Of a stretch of 22,132 bases of DNA, positions 1-6,872 are shown piece after piece (positions within the stretch are counted from its first letter, which is position 1; every line of letters begins with the position of its first letter). A program made the translations under genes and the position numbers. The notes under the pieces were generated by a model. The model was not told the DNA's origin and did no database searches. It was given only the letters and a program-made list of their open reading frames with translations. Source of the DNA: M55B157 sp965657825 (GTDB lineage: Bacteria > Actinomycetota > Actinomycetes > S36-B12). The DNA lies in contig CBFHQG010000030.1 of the NCBI GenBank assembly GCA_965657825.1, forward strand, positions 1 to 22,132, in the 5' to 3' direction.

Positions 1-585
1 CACCGTTTTCTCTGCCAGGTGCAGTCGTTCGCCGATCTGCCGGTTGGTGAGTCCTTCCCCGATGAGATCGAGGATCTTCGCTTCCTGCTCGGTCAGCGCA
101 TCGAGGCGCTCATCGTGTTGCTCACCGCGCCGCAACCGGTCGAGAACCCGCTGGGTAGCCACAGGATCGAGCAGTGATCGGCCAGCGGCAACCTGGCGGA
201 TCGCATCGACCAGATCGGTGCCACGGATCTCCTTCAGCACATAGCCGGATGCGCCGGCCATGATCGCGTCGAACAGTGCCTCGTCATCGGAGTAGGAGGT
301 CAGCATGAGGCAGCGCACCTCGGGCATCGTGTCGCGGATCTCGCGGCACACCTCCACCCCGCTGCCGTCGGGTAGGCGCACGTCGAGTACCGCGACATCC
401 GGACGCACCGCGGGGATGCGGGCGATCGCTTCGGCGACGCTGCCGGCCTCACCAACCACCTCGAGATCATCTTCGAGGTTCAGCAGGTCAGCCAGGCCCC
501 GCCGCACGATCTCGTGATCGTCGAGGAGGAACACGGAGGTGATCTGGGAGTCGGGGTCTGCGGCCATATCGGAAGTCTGCCTCAT
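1..585 (-). CDS. devR: DevR/DosR-like NarL-family response regulator (partial, C-terminus outside window)
   Basis: This is a two-component transcriptional regulator. The visible 195 residues give a complete receiver domain: acidic pair D22-D23, phosphoacceptor D68 in VAVLDVRLPDGSG, T96 and K118. The start of a LuxR-type helix-turn-helix follows (LTEQEAKIL, EGLTNRQIGERL, LAEKTV). From memory the sequence follows mycobacterial DevR/DosR closely along its whole length (VGEAGSVAEA, RPDVAVLDVRLPDG, AGASGYV, GRSLLD). The ATG at 585 is chosen because GGAGGG lies 6 nt upstream. The recognition-helix end and the DevR C-terminal helix fall outside the window. No DevS-type kinase is visible here. It is transcribed divergently from the bkd operon. 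The family assignment is secure. Orthology to the hypoxia regulator DosR, rather than to another NarL paralogue, is inference. Confidence 0.88.
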   Translation of the reverse strand, partial: MRQTSDMAADPDSQITSVFLLDDHEIVRRGLADLLNLEDDLEVVGEAGSVAEAIARIPAVRPDVAVLDVRLPDGSGVEVCREIRDTMPEVRCLMLTSYSDDEALFDAIMAGASGYVLKEIRGTDLVDAIRQVAAGRSLLDPVATQRVLDRLRRGEQHDERLDALTEQEAKILDLIGEGLTNRQIGERLHLAEKTV

Positions 586-614
586 CCGCCGCCCTCCACA
601 GTGCCAGGATGAGG

Positions 615-632
615 GGTGTGTGGCCACACCCC
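615..632. promoter_or_regulatory. Palindrome in the devR-like/bkdA divergent intergenic region
   Basis: A perfect 12-bp palindrome, GTGTGGCCACAC (618-629), extends to 615-632 with one mismatched pair. It lies in the only 78 bp between two divergent genes. It sits just upstream of a possible -10 (CATCCT, 611-606 minus) for the devR-like gene and ahead of bkdA. The position suits an operator acting on one or both promoters. It does not resemble the DosR box as I know it. The regulator is unknown. Confidence 0.4.
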
Positions 633-663
633 GGCCGTACCGACCTTCACGAGAGGTTCCACG

Positions 664-1755
664 ATGACCCAGACCCCCCGCGCCGCGGAGTTCGACGAGC
701 GGATTCGACTACTCGCCCCCGACGGCAGCTTCACCGCACACCCCGACTACCCCCTCGATCCCCTGGCCGACCCTGATCTGCTGCGTCGCATGCACCGCGA
801 CATGGTGTTGGCCCGGCGTGTGGATATTGAGGCGACCGCCCTGCAACGCACCGGCGAACTCGGGCTGTGGTCGTCGGCGATCGGGCAGGAGGCGGCGCAG
901 TCCGGCTCGGCCCACGCGATGCGTGCCAGTGACTATGCCTTCCCGACGTATCGGGAATCGACGGTGGCCTGGTGTCGCGGGGTCGATCCGGTCGGCCTGC
1001 TCGGTCTGTACCGCGGCACCACGCACGGTGGCTGGGATCCGGCCGAGCATGGATTCGGCTTGTTCACCATCGTGCTCGGTAGCCAGGTCCTGCACGCCGT
1101 GGGCTATGCAATGGGGATCCAGCGTGATGGCAGCGATGACGCGGTGATCGCCTACTACGGCGATGGCGCTGGCAGCGAAGGCGATGTGCACGAGGCGATG
1201 GTGTTCGCCACCGTCGAGGCGGCACCCGTGGTGTTCTTCTGTCAGAACAATGGCTGGGCGATCTCCGAACCCATCAACCGCCAGACCCGGGTGCCTTTCG
1301 CACAGCGCGCCGCCGGCTATGGCATGCCCGCGGTACGCATCGATGGCAATGATGTGCTCGCCGCGCTCGCGGTCACCCGCTGGGCATTGGAGCGGGTACG
1401 CACCGGTAGCGGCCCGGTGTTCATCGAGGCGATCACCTATCGCATGGGTGCCCACACCACGTCGGATGATCCGACGCGTTATCGCCCGGCGGGAGAGTTG
1501 GAGCACTGGGCGAGCCTCGACCCGATCGACCGGATGGAGCGCTACCTGCGTGACACCGGCGCCGCTGACGATGCGTGGTTCGCTGAACTCGACACGCAAT
1601 CGGATGCACTCGGCGAACGCATCCGGGCTCACGTGCGCGGCGCGCAGGACCCTGATCCGATCGAGATGTTCGACCATGTCTACGCCGAGCCGCACGCTGA
1701 TGTGCAGCGTGATCGAACACGGTGGGAGTCGATCATCGCCGGAGGTGCGGCATGA
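664..1755 (+). CDS. bkdA: Branched-chain 2-oxoacid (or pyruvate) dehydrogenase E1 component, alpha subunit
   Basis: This is the thiamine-diphosphate-dependent decarboxylase subunit. With E1 beta it decarboxylates a 2-oxoacid and acylates the E2 lipoyl group. The TPP motif runs from GDG (166-168) to NN (195-196). The active-site loop YRMGAHTTSDDPTRYR is at 259-274. At 363 aa it has normal E1-alpha length. The ATG at 664 has GAGAGG upstream; a GTG at 616 in the same frame would add 16 residues unlike the family and has no ribosome site. The stop overlaps the start of the beta subunit (ATGA). Sequence alone cannot fully separate branched-chain from pyruvate substrates. The E1a-E1b-E2 order with a single-lipoyl E2 matches actinobacterial bkdABC, sometimes annotated pdhABC. 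Confidence 0.93.
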   Translation: MTQTPRAAEFDERIRLLAPDGSFTAHPDYPLDPLADPDLLRRMHRDMVLARRVDIEATALQRTGELGLWSSAIGQEAAQSGSAHAMRASDYAFPTYRESTVAWCRGVDPVGLLGLYRGTTHGGWDPAEHGFGLFTIVLGSQVLHAVGYAMGIQRDGSDDAVIAYYGDGAGSEGDVHEAMVFATVEAAPVVFFCQNNGWAISEPINRQTRVPFAQRAAGYGMPAVRIDGNDVLAALAVTRWALERVRTGSGPVFIEAITYRMGAHTTSDDPTRYRPAGELEHWASLDPIDRMERYLRDTGAADDAWFAELDTQSDALGERIRAHVRGAQDPDPIEMFDHVYAEPHADVQRDRTRWESIIAGGAA

Positions 1756-2735
1756 GCGGGGTGACCACAGAGATGACGATGGTCGCTGCACTCAATGCAG
1801 CGCTGCGTCGTGCGATGGAGGAAGACCCGAAGGTCGTCCTGCTCGGTGAGGACATCGGCACCCTCGGCGGAGTGTTTCGCGTCACCGACGGCCTGGCGAA
1901 GGATTTCGGTGATTCACGAGTTGTCGGCACCCCCTTGGCCGAGGCAGGAATCGTCGGCACCGCAGTGGGTTTGGCGATGCGCGGCTACCGCCCGGTGGTG
2001 GAGATCCAGTTCGATGGTTTCGTCTACCCGGCCTTCGATCAGATCGTCACCCAGGTCGCCAAGCACCACTACCGCTCCGGTGGGCGCACTCGGCTGCCGA
2101 TCGTGATCCGAATTCCCTATGGCGGTGGGATCGGTGCGGTCGAGCACCACAGTGAATCCCCGGAGGCCTACTTCGTGCACACCCCGGGGCTGCGCACCCT
2201 GACACCTGCGGATGCGGATGAGGCCTATCACCTGTTGCGCGCAGCGATCGCATGCGATGACCCGGTGGTGTTATTCGAACCCAAGCGTCGCTATTGGGAT
2301 CGCGCCGAGGTCGACACCGCACGCGTCGTTGATCCGTGGACGTCGCGGGTTGTGCGCGAGGGTGGCGACGTCACCCTCGTGGCCTATGGCCCGATGGTGC
2401 GCACGTGCCGCGAAGCCGCCGACGCCCTAGCCGAGCAGGGCGTGCAGGCTGAAGTGATCGATCTGTGTTCGCTATCGCCCCTCGACCTCGATCCCGTCAT
2501 CGCATCGGTGCAGCGCACCGGGCGCTGCGTGGTCGTGCACGAAGCGGTCGAGATCGCCGGCCTCGGCGCCGAGGTTGCCGCACAGGTGCAGCAGCAGTGC
2601 TTCTTCCACCTCGAGGCCCCGGCCACACGGGTCGCGGGGGCCTATCTGCCCTACCCGCCGAGCCGGTTCGAGAAGCACTATCTGCCCAGCATCGACCGCG
2701 TCATCGCGACGGTGAATCAGGTGATGAGCCTGTGA
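1752..2735 (+). CDS. bkdB: Branched-chain 2-oxoacid dehydrogenase E1 component, beta subunit
   Basis: This is the transketolase-like partner of E1 alpha, forming the alpha2beta2 E1 heterotetramer. Family hallmarks include LLGEDIGTLGGVFRVTDGL near the N-terminus, TPLAEAGIVGTAVGLAMRG, EIQFDGFVYPAFDQI and the RIPYGGGIGAVEHHSES stretch. The C-terminal transketolase domain holds the SLSPLD and VVVHEA motifs. The 327-aa length is typical. The ATG at 1752 is chosen because GGAGG (1741-1745) lies upstream and the ATG overlaps the bkdA stop. A start at 1722 would add 10 unsupported residues. The gene is translationally coupled to bkdA upstream and to the E2 gene downstream. Confidence 0.94.
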   Translation: MSGVTTEMTMVAALNAALRRAMEEDPKVVLLGEDIGTLGGVFRVTDGLAKDFGDSRVVGTPLAEAGIVGTAVGLAMRGYRPVVEIQFDGFVYPAFDQIVTQVAKHHYRSGGRTRLPIVIRIPYGGGIGAVEHHSESPEAYFVHTPGLRTLTPADADEAYHLLRAAIACDDPVVLFEPKRRYWDRAEVDTARVVDPWTSRVVREGGDVTLVAYGPMVRTCREAADALAEQGVQAEVIDLCSLSPLDLDPVIASVQRTGRCVVVHEAVEIAGLGAEVAAQVQQQCFFHLEAPATRVAGAYLPYPPSRFEKHYLPSIDRVIATVNQVMSL

Positions 2736-3940
2736 GCGATCAGGTATTCGCGCTACCCGATGTCGGGGAAGGCCTGACCGAGGCGGAGATCGTGCGCTGG
2801 CGGGTCGCGCCTGGGGACACCGTCGCGGTGAACGACCCGATCGTCGATATCGAGACGGCCAAAGCTGTTGTTGAACTACCCAGTCCGTTTGCCGGTGTGG
2901 TGAGTGAACTGTTGGTCATCGAAGGACAGATCGTCGAAGTCGGTGCACCGATCCTCGCGGTGTCCGGTGGAGGAGACGCGGATGGGCACGCCGCCCGGAC
3001 TCCGGTGCTCATCGGTTACGGCGTGATGGAGGACCACGCGCACAGCCAACAGGCACCTACCGCGAAAGCGTCGGCCGCACCGGCGAAGTCCGGTCGTGTT
3101 CTCGCCAAGCCGCCCGTGCGGGCGCTGGCTCGTGAACTCGGCGTCGACATCTCGCGCGTCAGTCCGACCGGTCCCTATGGCGATGTCACACGTGACGACG
3201 TGCGTGCGGCACTCGGACAGGGCTCAACACCTCTGCCGGCTGCAACGTCTGCCGGCAACCGCACCCCGGTGCGCGGAGTGCAGCGTTCGATGGCGGCCGC
3301 GATGGTCGCCTCCGCATCGAGCGCTGTGGCGGTCAGCGTCTGGAAGGACGTCGATGTGTCAGGCACGGTCGCCGCGGTTGTGCGACTGCGCGAACAGACC
3401 GGCTTGCGCGTCACACCGCTGACGATCGCAGCGTTGGCGGTGGTGCATGCGGTGCGACGAACCCCGATCGTGAACGCCACCTGGCATGACACCGCCGATG
3501 GCGCGGAGATCGAGCAGCACGACAACGTGCACCTTGGGATCGCCGTAGCCGGGCCGCGCGGACTGGTGGTGCCGAAGATCTCCGATGCTGATCGACTCAA
3601 TGCGCCCGGAATGGCCCGCGCGTTGACCGAACTCACCGAACGTGCCCGCGACGACCGCATCACGCCGGCCGATTCGCTGGGAGCCACGATCACGATCACC
3701 AATATCGGGGTGTTCGATGTCGACGGTGGCACCCCGGTTCTACCCCCCGGTCAGGCCGCGATCCTGGCAACAGGCCGCATCATCGATCGGCCGTGGGTGA
3801 TCGACGGTGGGCTGGCGGTGCGCCCGGTCATGCAACTGTCGCTGACCATCGACCATCGCATCGTCGACGGTCAGCAGGGGGCGATGTTCCTCTCGGATGT
3901 GGCGTCCTTCCTCGCCGCACCCGACGTCCCGCTAGCGTGA
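2732..3940 (+). CDS. bkdC: Dihydrolipoamide acyltransferase (E2) of the branched-chain 2-oxoacid dehydrogenase complex
   Basis: This is the core acyltransferase, which moves the acyl group from lipoyl-lysine to CoA. Domain order in 402 aa: one lipoyl domain (about 1-77) with lipoyl-lysine K44 in DIETAKAVVELP; an Ala/Pro-rich linker; a peripheral-subunit-binding domain (about 123-160, KPPVRALARELGVDISRV); and a catalytic domain ending in DHRIVDG with H375 and D379. The GTG at 2732 overlaps the bkdB stop in a GTGA. The same frame stays open upstream to about 2465, but that part is antisense-like junk inside bkdB. ETAKA in place of the usual ETDKA also occurs in mycobacterial BkdC. No E3 gene follows, so the complex must use an E3 encoded elsewhere. 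Confidence 0.94.
   Translation: MSDQVFALPDVGEGLTEAEIVRWRVAPGDTVAVNDPIVDIETAKAVVELPSPFAGVVSELLVIEGQIVEVGAPILAVSGGGDADGHAARTPVLIGYGVMEDHAHSQQAPTAKASAAPAKSGRVLAKPPVRALARELGVDISRVSPTGPYGDVTRDDVRAALGQGSTPLPAATSAGNRTPVRGVQRSMAAAMVASASSAVAVSVWKDVDVSGTVAAVVRLREQTGLRVTPLTIAALAVVHAVRRTPIVNATWHDTADGAEIEQHDNVHLGIAVAGPRGLVVPKISDADRLNAPGMARALTELTERARDDRITPADSLGATITITNIGVFDVDGGTPVLPPGQAAILATGRIIDRPWVIDGGLAVRPVMQLSLTIDHRIVDGQQGAMFLSDVASFLAAPDVPLA
3933..3938 (+). promoter_or_regulatory. Candidate -10 element (TAGCGT) for leaderless transcription
   Basis: TAGCGT ends 7 nt before the ATG at 3946, which lacks a convincing Shine-Dalgarno sequence. It matches the actinobacterial TAnnnT -10 at leaderless spacing and is identical to the elements before 8637, 20944 and 21489. 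It lies inside the last codons of bkdC, so part of the match is constrained by coding. Read-through from the operon is also possible. Confidence 0.4.
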
Positions 3941-3945
3941 GCACC

Positions 3946-4785
3946 ATGAGTGACGTGACCACACCGCTGCCCCCCGATGCCGACCTGTCGACCCTCATCG
4001 CCACCTGGGAATCCGCACACGACGATCTGCTCGAACTGCTGGATTCCCTGGATGATGACCAGTGGAATGCACCGACCGATCTGCCCGGGTGGAGTGTGGC
4101 CGATGTGGTCGCGCACATCACCTGGCTGGAACTGTGGCTGATGGGCGATGTCGAGCCGCCCCACGAACCCGATTGGTCGACGCTGCCGCATGCGGCGAGC
4201 GATAAGGCCAAGTTCATGGAGACCCCGGTCGATCGACGCCGTGCGTGGTCGCGCGAGGAGGTGATGGCCGAAACCCGTGAGACGTTGGCCCGCCGGCTGG
4301 CCAGCCTGCGCAGCGACTTCACCGACCGCAACGACGCGTACGAGGGCCCGTTCGGACCGGGCAATATCGGTGGCCTCGTGCAGCAGCGCACCTTCGACAC
4401 CTGGGCGCATGAGCAGGACATCCGGCGCGCTGTCGCCATGCCGGGTGGCCTTGACTCACCCGGGGCGCGGGCATCGGCAACCCAGATCGCCCCGGGACTG
4501 GGCAAGATCGTCGGCAAGGGTGCCGGAGCCGCGGTGGGTGAGTCAGTGCGGTTCACCATCACCGAACCGGGCGTGGTCTTCGATGTTGCGATCGTCGTCG
4601 GTGACGATGGCCGCGCCCGCATGGTCGAGTTGGTCGATGCGCCAACGGTGACACTGACGATGCCGTACGAGTCGTTCATGATCGCCACCTGCGGTCGAGC
4701 CCCCGACTGGCGCTCGACCGTCATGGTCGAGGGCGATGCGGATCTGGCTGAACGTGTGCTGTCGAACATGACGCTCACCCCCTGA
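3946..4785 (+). CDS. MDMPI-fold (maleylpyruvate isomerase family / DinB-like) mycothiol-dependent-type protein
   Basis: The N-terminal half has the DinB/MDMPI four-helix signature: an early acidic helix (WESAHDDLLELLDSLDDDQW), then LPGWSVADVVAHITWLELW, whose His is expected to bind a divalent metal. QQRTFDTWAHEQDIRRAV supplies the second metal-region His. The C-terminal part resembles the small SCP2-like domain common in this family (DVAIVVGDDGRARM, TLTMPYESFMIATCGR). Length is 279 aa. The start is uncertain: the ATG at 3946 is used here, but a GTG at 3937 overlaps the bkdC stop (GTGA) and would add three residues. Family members use mycothiol, which is found only in Actinobacteria. The substrate is unknown. 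The gene sits between the bkd genes and an acyl-CoA synthetase. Confidence 0.8.
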   Translation: MSDVTTPLPPDADLSTLIATWESAHDDLLELLDSLDDDQWNAPTDLPGWSVADVVAHITWLELWLMGDVEPPHEPDWSTLPHAASDKAKFMETPVDRRRAWSREEVMAETRETLARRLASLRSDFTDRNDAYEGPFGPGNIGGLVQQRTFDTWAHEQDIRRAVAMPGGLDSPGARASATQIAPGLGKIVGKGAGAAVGESVRFTITEPGVVFDVAIVVGDDGRARMVELVDAPTVTLTMPYESFMIATCGRAPDWRSTVMVEGDADLAERVLSNMTLTP

Positions 4786-4797
4786 GCACCTCACTCG

Positions 4798-6162
4798 ATG
4801 AGCCTGACCGCCGCGTGGGTTGAGGCGTGGGCCGCTGACTCGACGCGGGTCGTGCTGCGGGCACCGGCCGGGGACATCGTCTGGACGGCGGGTGAACTCG
4901 AGCATCGCACGGCAGTCGCAGCGGCACGCCTGCAGGCAGCCGGTGTGCAACCGGGTGACCGGGTGCTGCTGTCGTGTTCCCCTTCAGCGGCGACGGTGGT
5001 GGCCTACGCCGGCATCCTGCGTGTCGGTGCCGTCGTTGTCCCGGCGAATACCGGCTACACGGCAGGTGAACTCGCCCACATCGAATCCGTCGCCCAGCCC
5101 GTGCATCGCGTCACCGACACGAACGTCGACCTCGCCGATCTGCCTGCCCCGGCGATCGATCCGGTCCTGGACCGCACACCGTCGACTGCACCCGCGATGT
5201 TGGGCTTCACCTCCGGCACGACGGGCAGGCCCAAGGCTGCGCAACTGACTCATGCCAATCTGCTGGCCGGTGCGCGCGCAGTAGTTGAGGCGTGGGAATG
5301 GTCCGGTGACGATGTGCTGCTGCACGCGCTGCCGATGTTCCACATGCACGGCCTCGGTGTCGGGATCAACGGGGCGTTCACCGCCGGCGCTACGCTGCTC
5401 CTTCTGCCGTCGTTCGATCCCATCGTTGTCGCCGACCACGCATCTTCAGCGTCGATGTTCTTCGGAGTGCCGACGATGTATTCACGCTTAGCCGATACCG
5501 AGCGCCTCGATGCGCTGCGGCATCTACGTCTCCTCGTGTCCGGCAGTGCGCCGCTGCCCACCGATCTGTTCGACACGATCGCCGAGCAGACGGGCCAGGC
5601 TCCGCTGGAGAGATACGGCATGACCGAGACGGTGATGCTCACCGGCAATCCGCTGCACGGTGAGCGGCGACCCGGCAGTGTCGGCGTGGCGATGCCGGAT
5701 GTCGATATCCGCTTGGGCGAGGGCGATGTGGTAGAGGTGCGCGGGCCGAATGTGTTCGCCGGTTATCTGGGGGTTGATCCGCAGCAGACCTTCACCGCCG
5801 ACGGCTGGTTCCCGACCGGTGACTTCGGCCGCGTGGATGATGACGGCTACTGGCACCTGGTCGGTCGGGCCAGCGACCTCATCATCACCGGCGGCTACAA
5901 CGTCTATCCGCGCGAGATCGAAGACGTCCTGCGCGCGCACCCTGGTGTCGCGGACGTTGCGGTGATCGGTCGCCCCTCGCGGGAATGGGGGGAGGAGGTC
6001 ACCGCGATCATCGTGGGTGATGCGGATGTCGAGCAGCTGCGCGAGATCGCCGCTGAATCACTGGCCCCCTATAAGCGGCCGAAGGTATACGAGTTCATGG
6101 ACGAACTGCCGCGCAACGCCATGGGCAAAATCGACCGAGGGGCACTGTCGGAGGTCGACTGA
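4798..6162 (+). CDS. Acyl-CoA synthetase, MatB/FadD36-like (malonate or related acid:CoA ligase)
   Basis: This is an ANL-superfamily ligase that would adenylate a carboxylic acid and transfer it to CoA. Visible motifs: P-loop TSGTTGRPK (138-146), ERYGMTET (271-278), GWFPTGD (336-342), the hinge GRASDLIITGGYNVYP (356-371) and catalytic K444 in PRNAMGKIDR. HALPMFHMHGL (176-186) and the NPLHGERRPGSVG stretch resemble malonyl-CoA synthetase MatB and mycobacterial FadD36. R290/R291 just before PGSVG could supply the arginine that binds the second carboxylate. The protein is compact (454 aa), as in that clade. It starts 12 nt after the preceding stop without a clear ribosome site and is probably coupled to it. 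A dicarboxylate substrate is inference; a short-chain acid remains possible. Confidence 0.85.
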   Translation: MSLTAAWVEAWAADSTRVVLRAPAGDIVWTAGELEHRTAVAAARLQAAGVQPGDRVLLSCSPSAATVVAYAGILRVGAVVVPANTGYTAGELAHIESVAQPVHRVTDTNVDLADLPAPAIDPVLDRTPSTAPAMLGFTSGTTGRPKAAQLTHANLLAGARAVVEAWEWSGDDVLLHALPMFHMHGLGVGINGAFTAGATLLLLPSFDPIVVADHASSASMFFGVPTMYSRLADTERLDALRHLRLLVSGSAPLPTDLFDTIAEQTGQAPLERYGMTETVMLTGNPLHGERRPGSVGVAMPDVDIRLGEGDVVEVRGPNVFAGYLGVDPQQTFTADGWFPTGDFGRVDDDGYWHLVGRASDLIITGGYNVYPREIEDVLRAHPGVADVAVIGRPSREWGEEVTAIIVGDADVEQLREIAAESLAPYKRPKVYEFMDELPRNAMGKIDRGALSEVD

Positions 6163-6190
6163 TCCGCCATGTAGGCGCTGATGCTGATGG

Positions 6191-6196
6191 CATGAT
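6191..6196 (+). promoter_or_regulatory. Possible -10 element (CATGAT) before the response regulator
   Basis: CATGAT lies 6 nt before the ATG at 6203 and differs from TAnnnT at the first base. There is no strong Shine-Dalgarno, so the regulator mRNA may be leaderless. This is the weakest member of the set. Confidence 0.25.
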
Positions 6197-6202
6197 GGGC
6201 GA

Positions 6203-6865
6203 ATGCCACCGTTCCCCCCACGGCGGATCCTCATCGTCGAAGACAATTCGTCGATTCGAGCGCTCTTGGAGGCGGCGGTTCGTGGCATGGGATTCGAGGT
6301 CGAGGTCGCCTCCGACTCCCGATCGGCAATCGTCTCTGCCGGCCTATTCGATGCGGATGCGGTGATCCTCGATGTCGATCTCGGGGATCGACCGAATGGC
6401 GTCGAACTGGGGCACCTGTTGAGAATGCATGCGCCCTACCTGGGGATTGTCTTCTTCACGCACTACCCCTCCCGGTCGTTGGCGCGAGGTGAGCTGGATC
6501 TGCCCACGGGCAGTGCATTTGTCAATAAGACCGCCTTGTCCGATCCGCAGGAGTTGCTGTCGGCCATTGAGTCAACCCTGTCCGACCACAGGGAACCGCT
6601 GACGATCGCTCCAGTGGAGTCGACCAACCCGCTCGTGCGCCTCACCCGTCGGCAGTTGGAGGTTCTCTCCGATATTGCGTCCGGCTACACCAACGCCCAA
6701 ATCGCCGAACGTCGCGGACGCTCACTGAGTGCTACCGAGCGACTGGTCGCACGGACCTTCATGGCACTTGGTATTTCCGATGATGCGTCGCGCAATGCTC
6801 GGGTGCTCGCAACGAGGATGTATCTGCGGCACTCCAGTATTCCTGAGGTCTCCCCGGCGCCGTGA
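6203..6865 (+). CDS. Response regulator with LuxR-type C-terminal helix-turn-helix
   Basis: The receiver domain (about 8-125) has the acidic pair E13-D14, phosphoacceptor D57 in DAVILDVDLGD, T86 and K109 (FVNKT). The output domain (about 147-195) begins LTRRQLEVLSDIASGYTNAQIAERRGRS, which matches the NarL/LuxR HTH start, although the second half is divergent. The 220-aa length is usual for the family. The kinase gene starts 7 nt downstream, so the two form a cognate pair. The next target on the same strand is the exported-protein gene at 8637, which has an 18-bp palindrome upstream. LuxR-type regulators commonly bind such sites as dimers. That this protein binds there is inference. Confidence 0.87.
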   Translation: MPPFPPRRILIVEDNSSIRALLEAAVRGMGFEVEVASDSRSAIVSAGLFDADAVILDVDLGDRPNGVELGHLLRMHAPYLGIVFFTHYPSRSLARGELDLPTGSAFVNKTALSDPQELLSAIESTLSDHREPLTIAPVESTNPLVRLTRRQLEVLSDIASGYTNAQIAERRGRSLSATERLVARTFMALGISDDASRNARVLATRMYLRHSSIPEVSPAP

Positions 6866-6872
6866 GGATGCC

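Noticed and set aside
616..663. Earlier GTG start extending bkdA by 16 codons
   Set aside because: There is no ribosome site, the added residues are unlike the family, and the extension would run through the intergenic palindrome. The ATG at 664 has GAGAGG upstream.
709..1791. Long open frame on the minus strand opposite bkdA
   Set aside because: It is antisense to a well-supported E1-alpha gene, has no recognisable domain and is explained by high GC content, which removes stop codons from opposite frames.
2465..2731. Upstream extension of the E2 gene within bkdB
   Set aside because: The extension is Arg/Gly-rich out-of-frame sequence. E2 proteins begin directly at the lipoyl domain, as the GTG at 2732 does.
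3828..4778. Long Ser/Arg-rich minus-strand frame opposite the MDMPI-fold gene
   Set aside because: The composition is typical of a shadow frame, and the plus-strand gene has clear family motifs.
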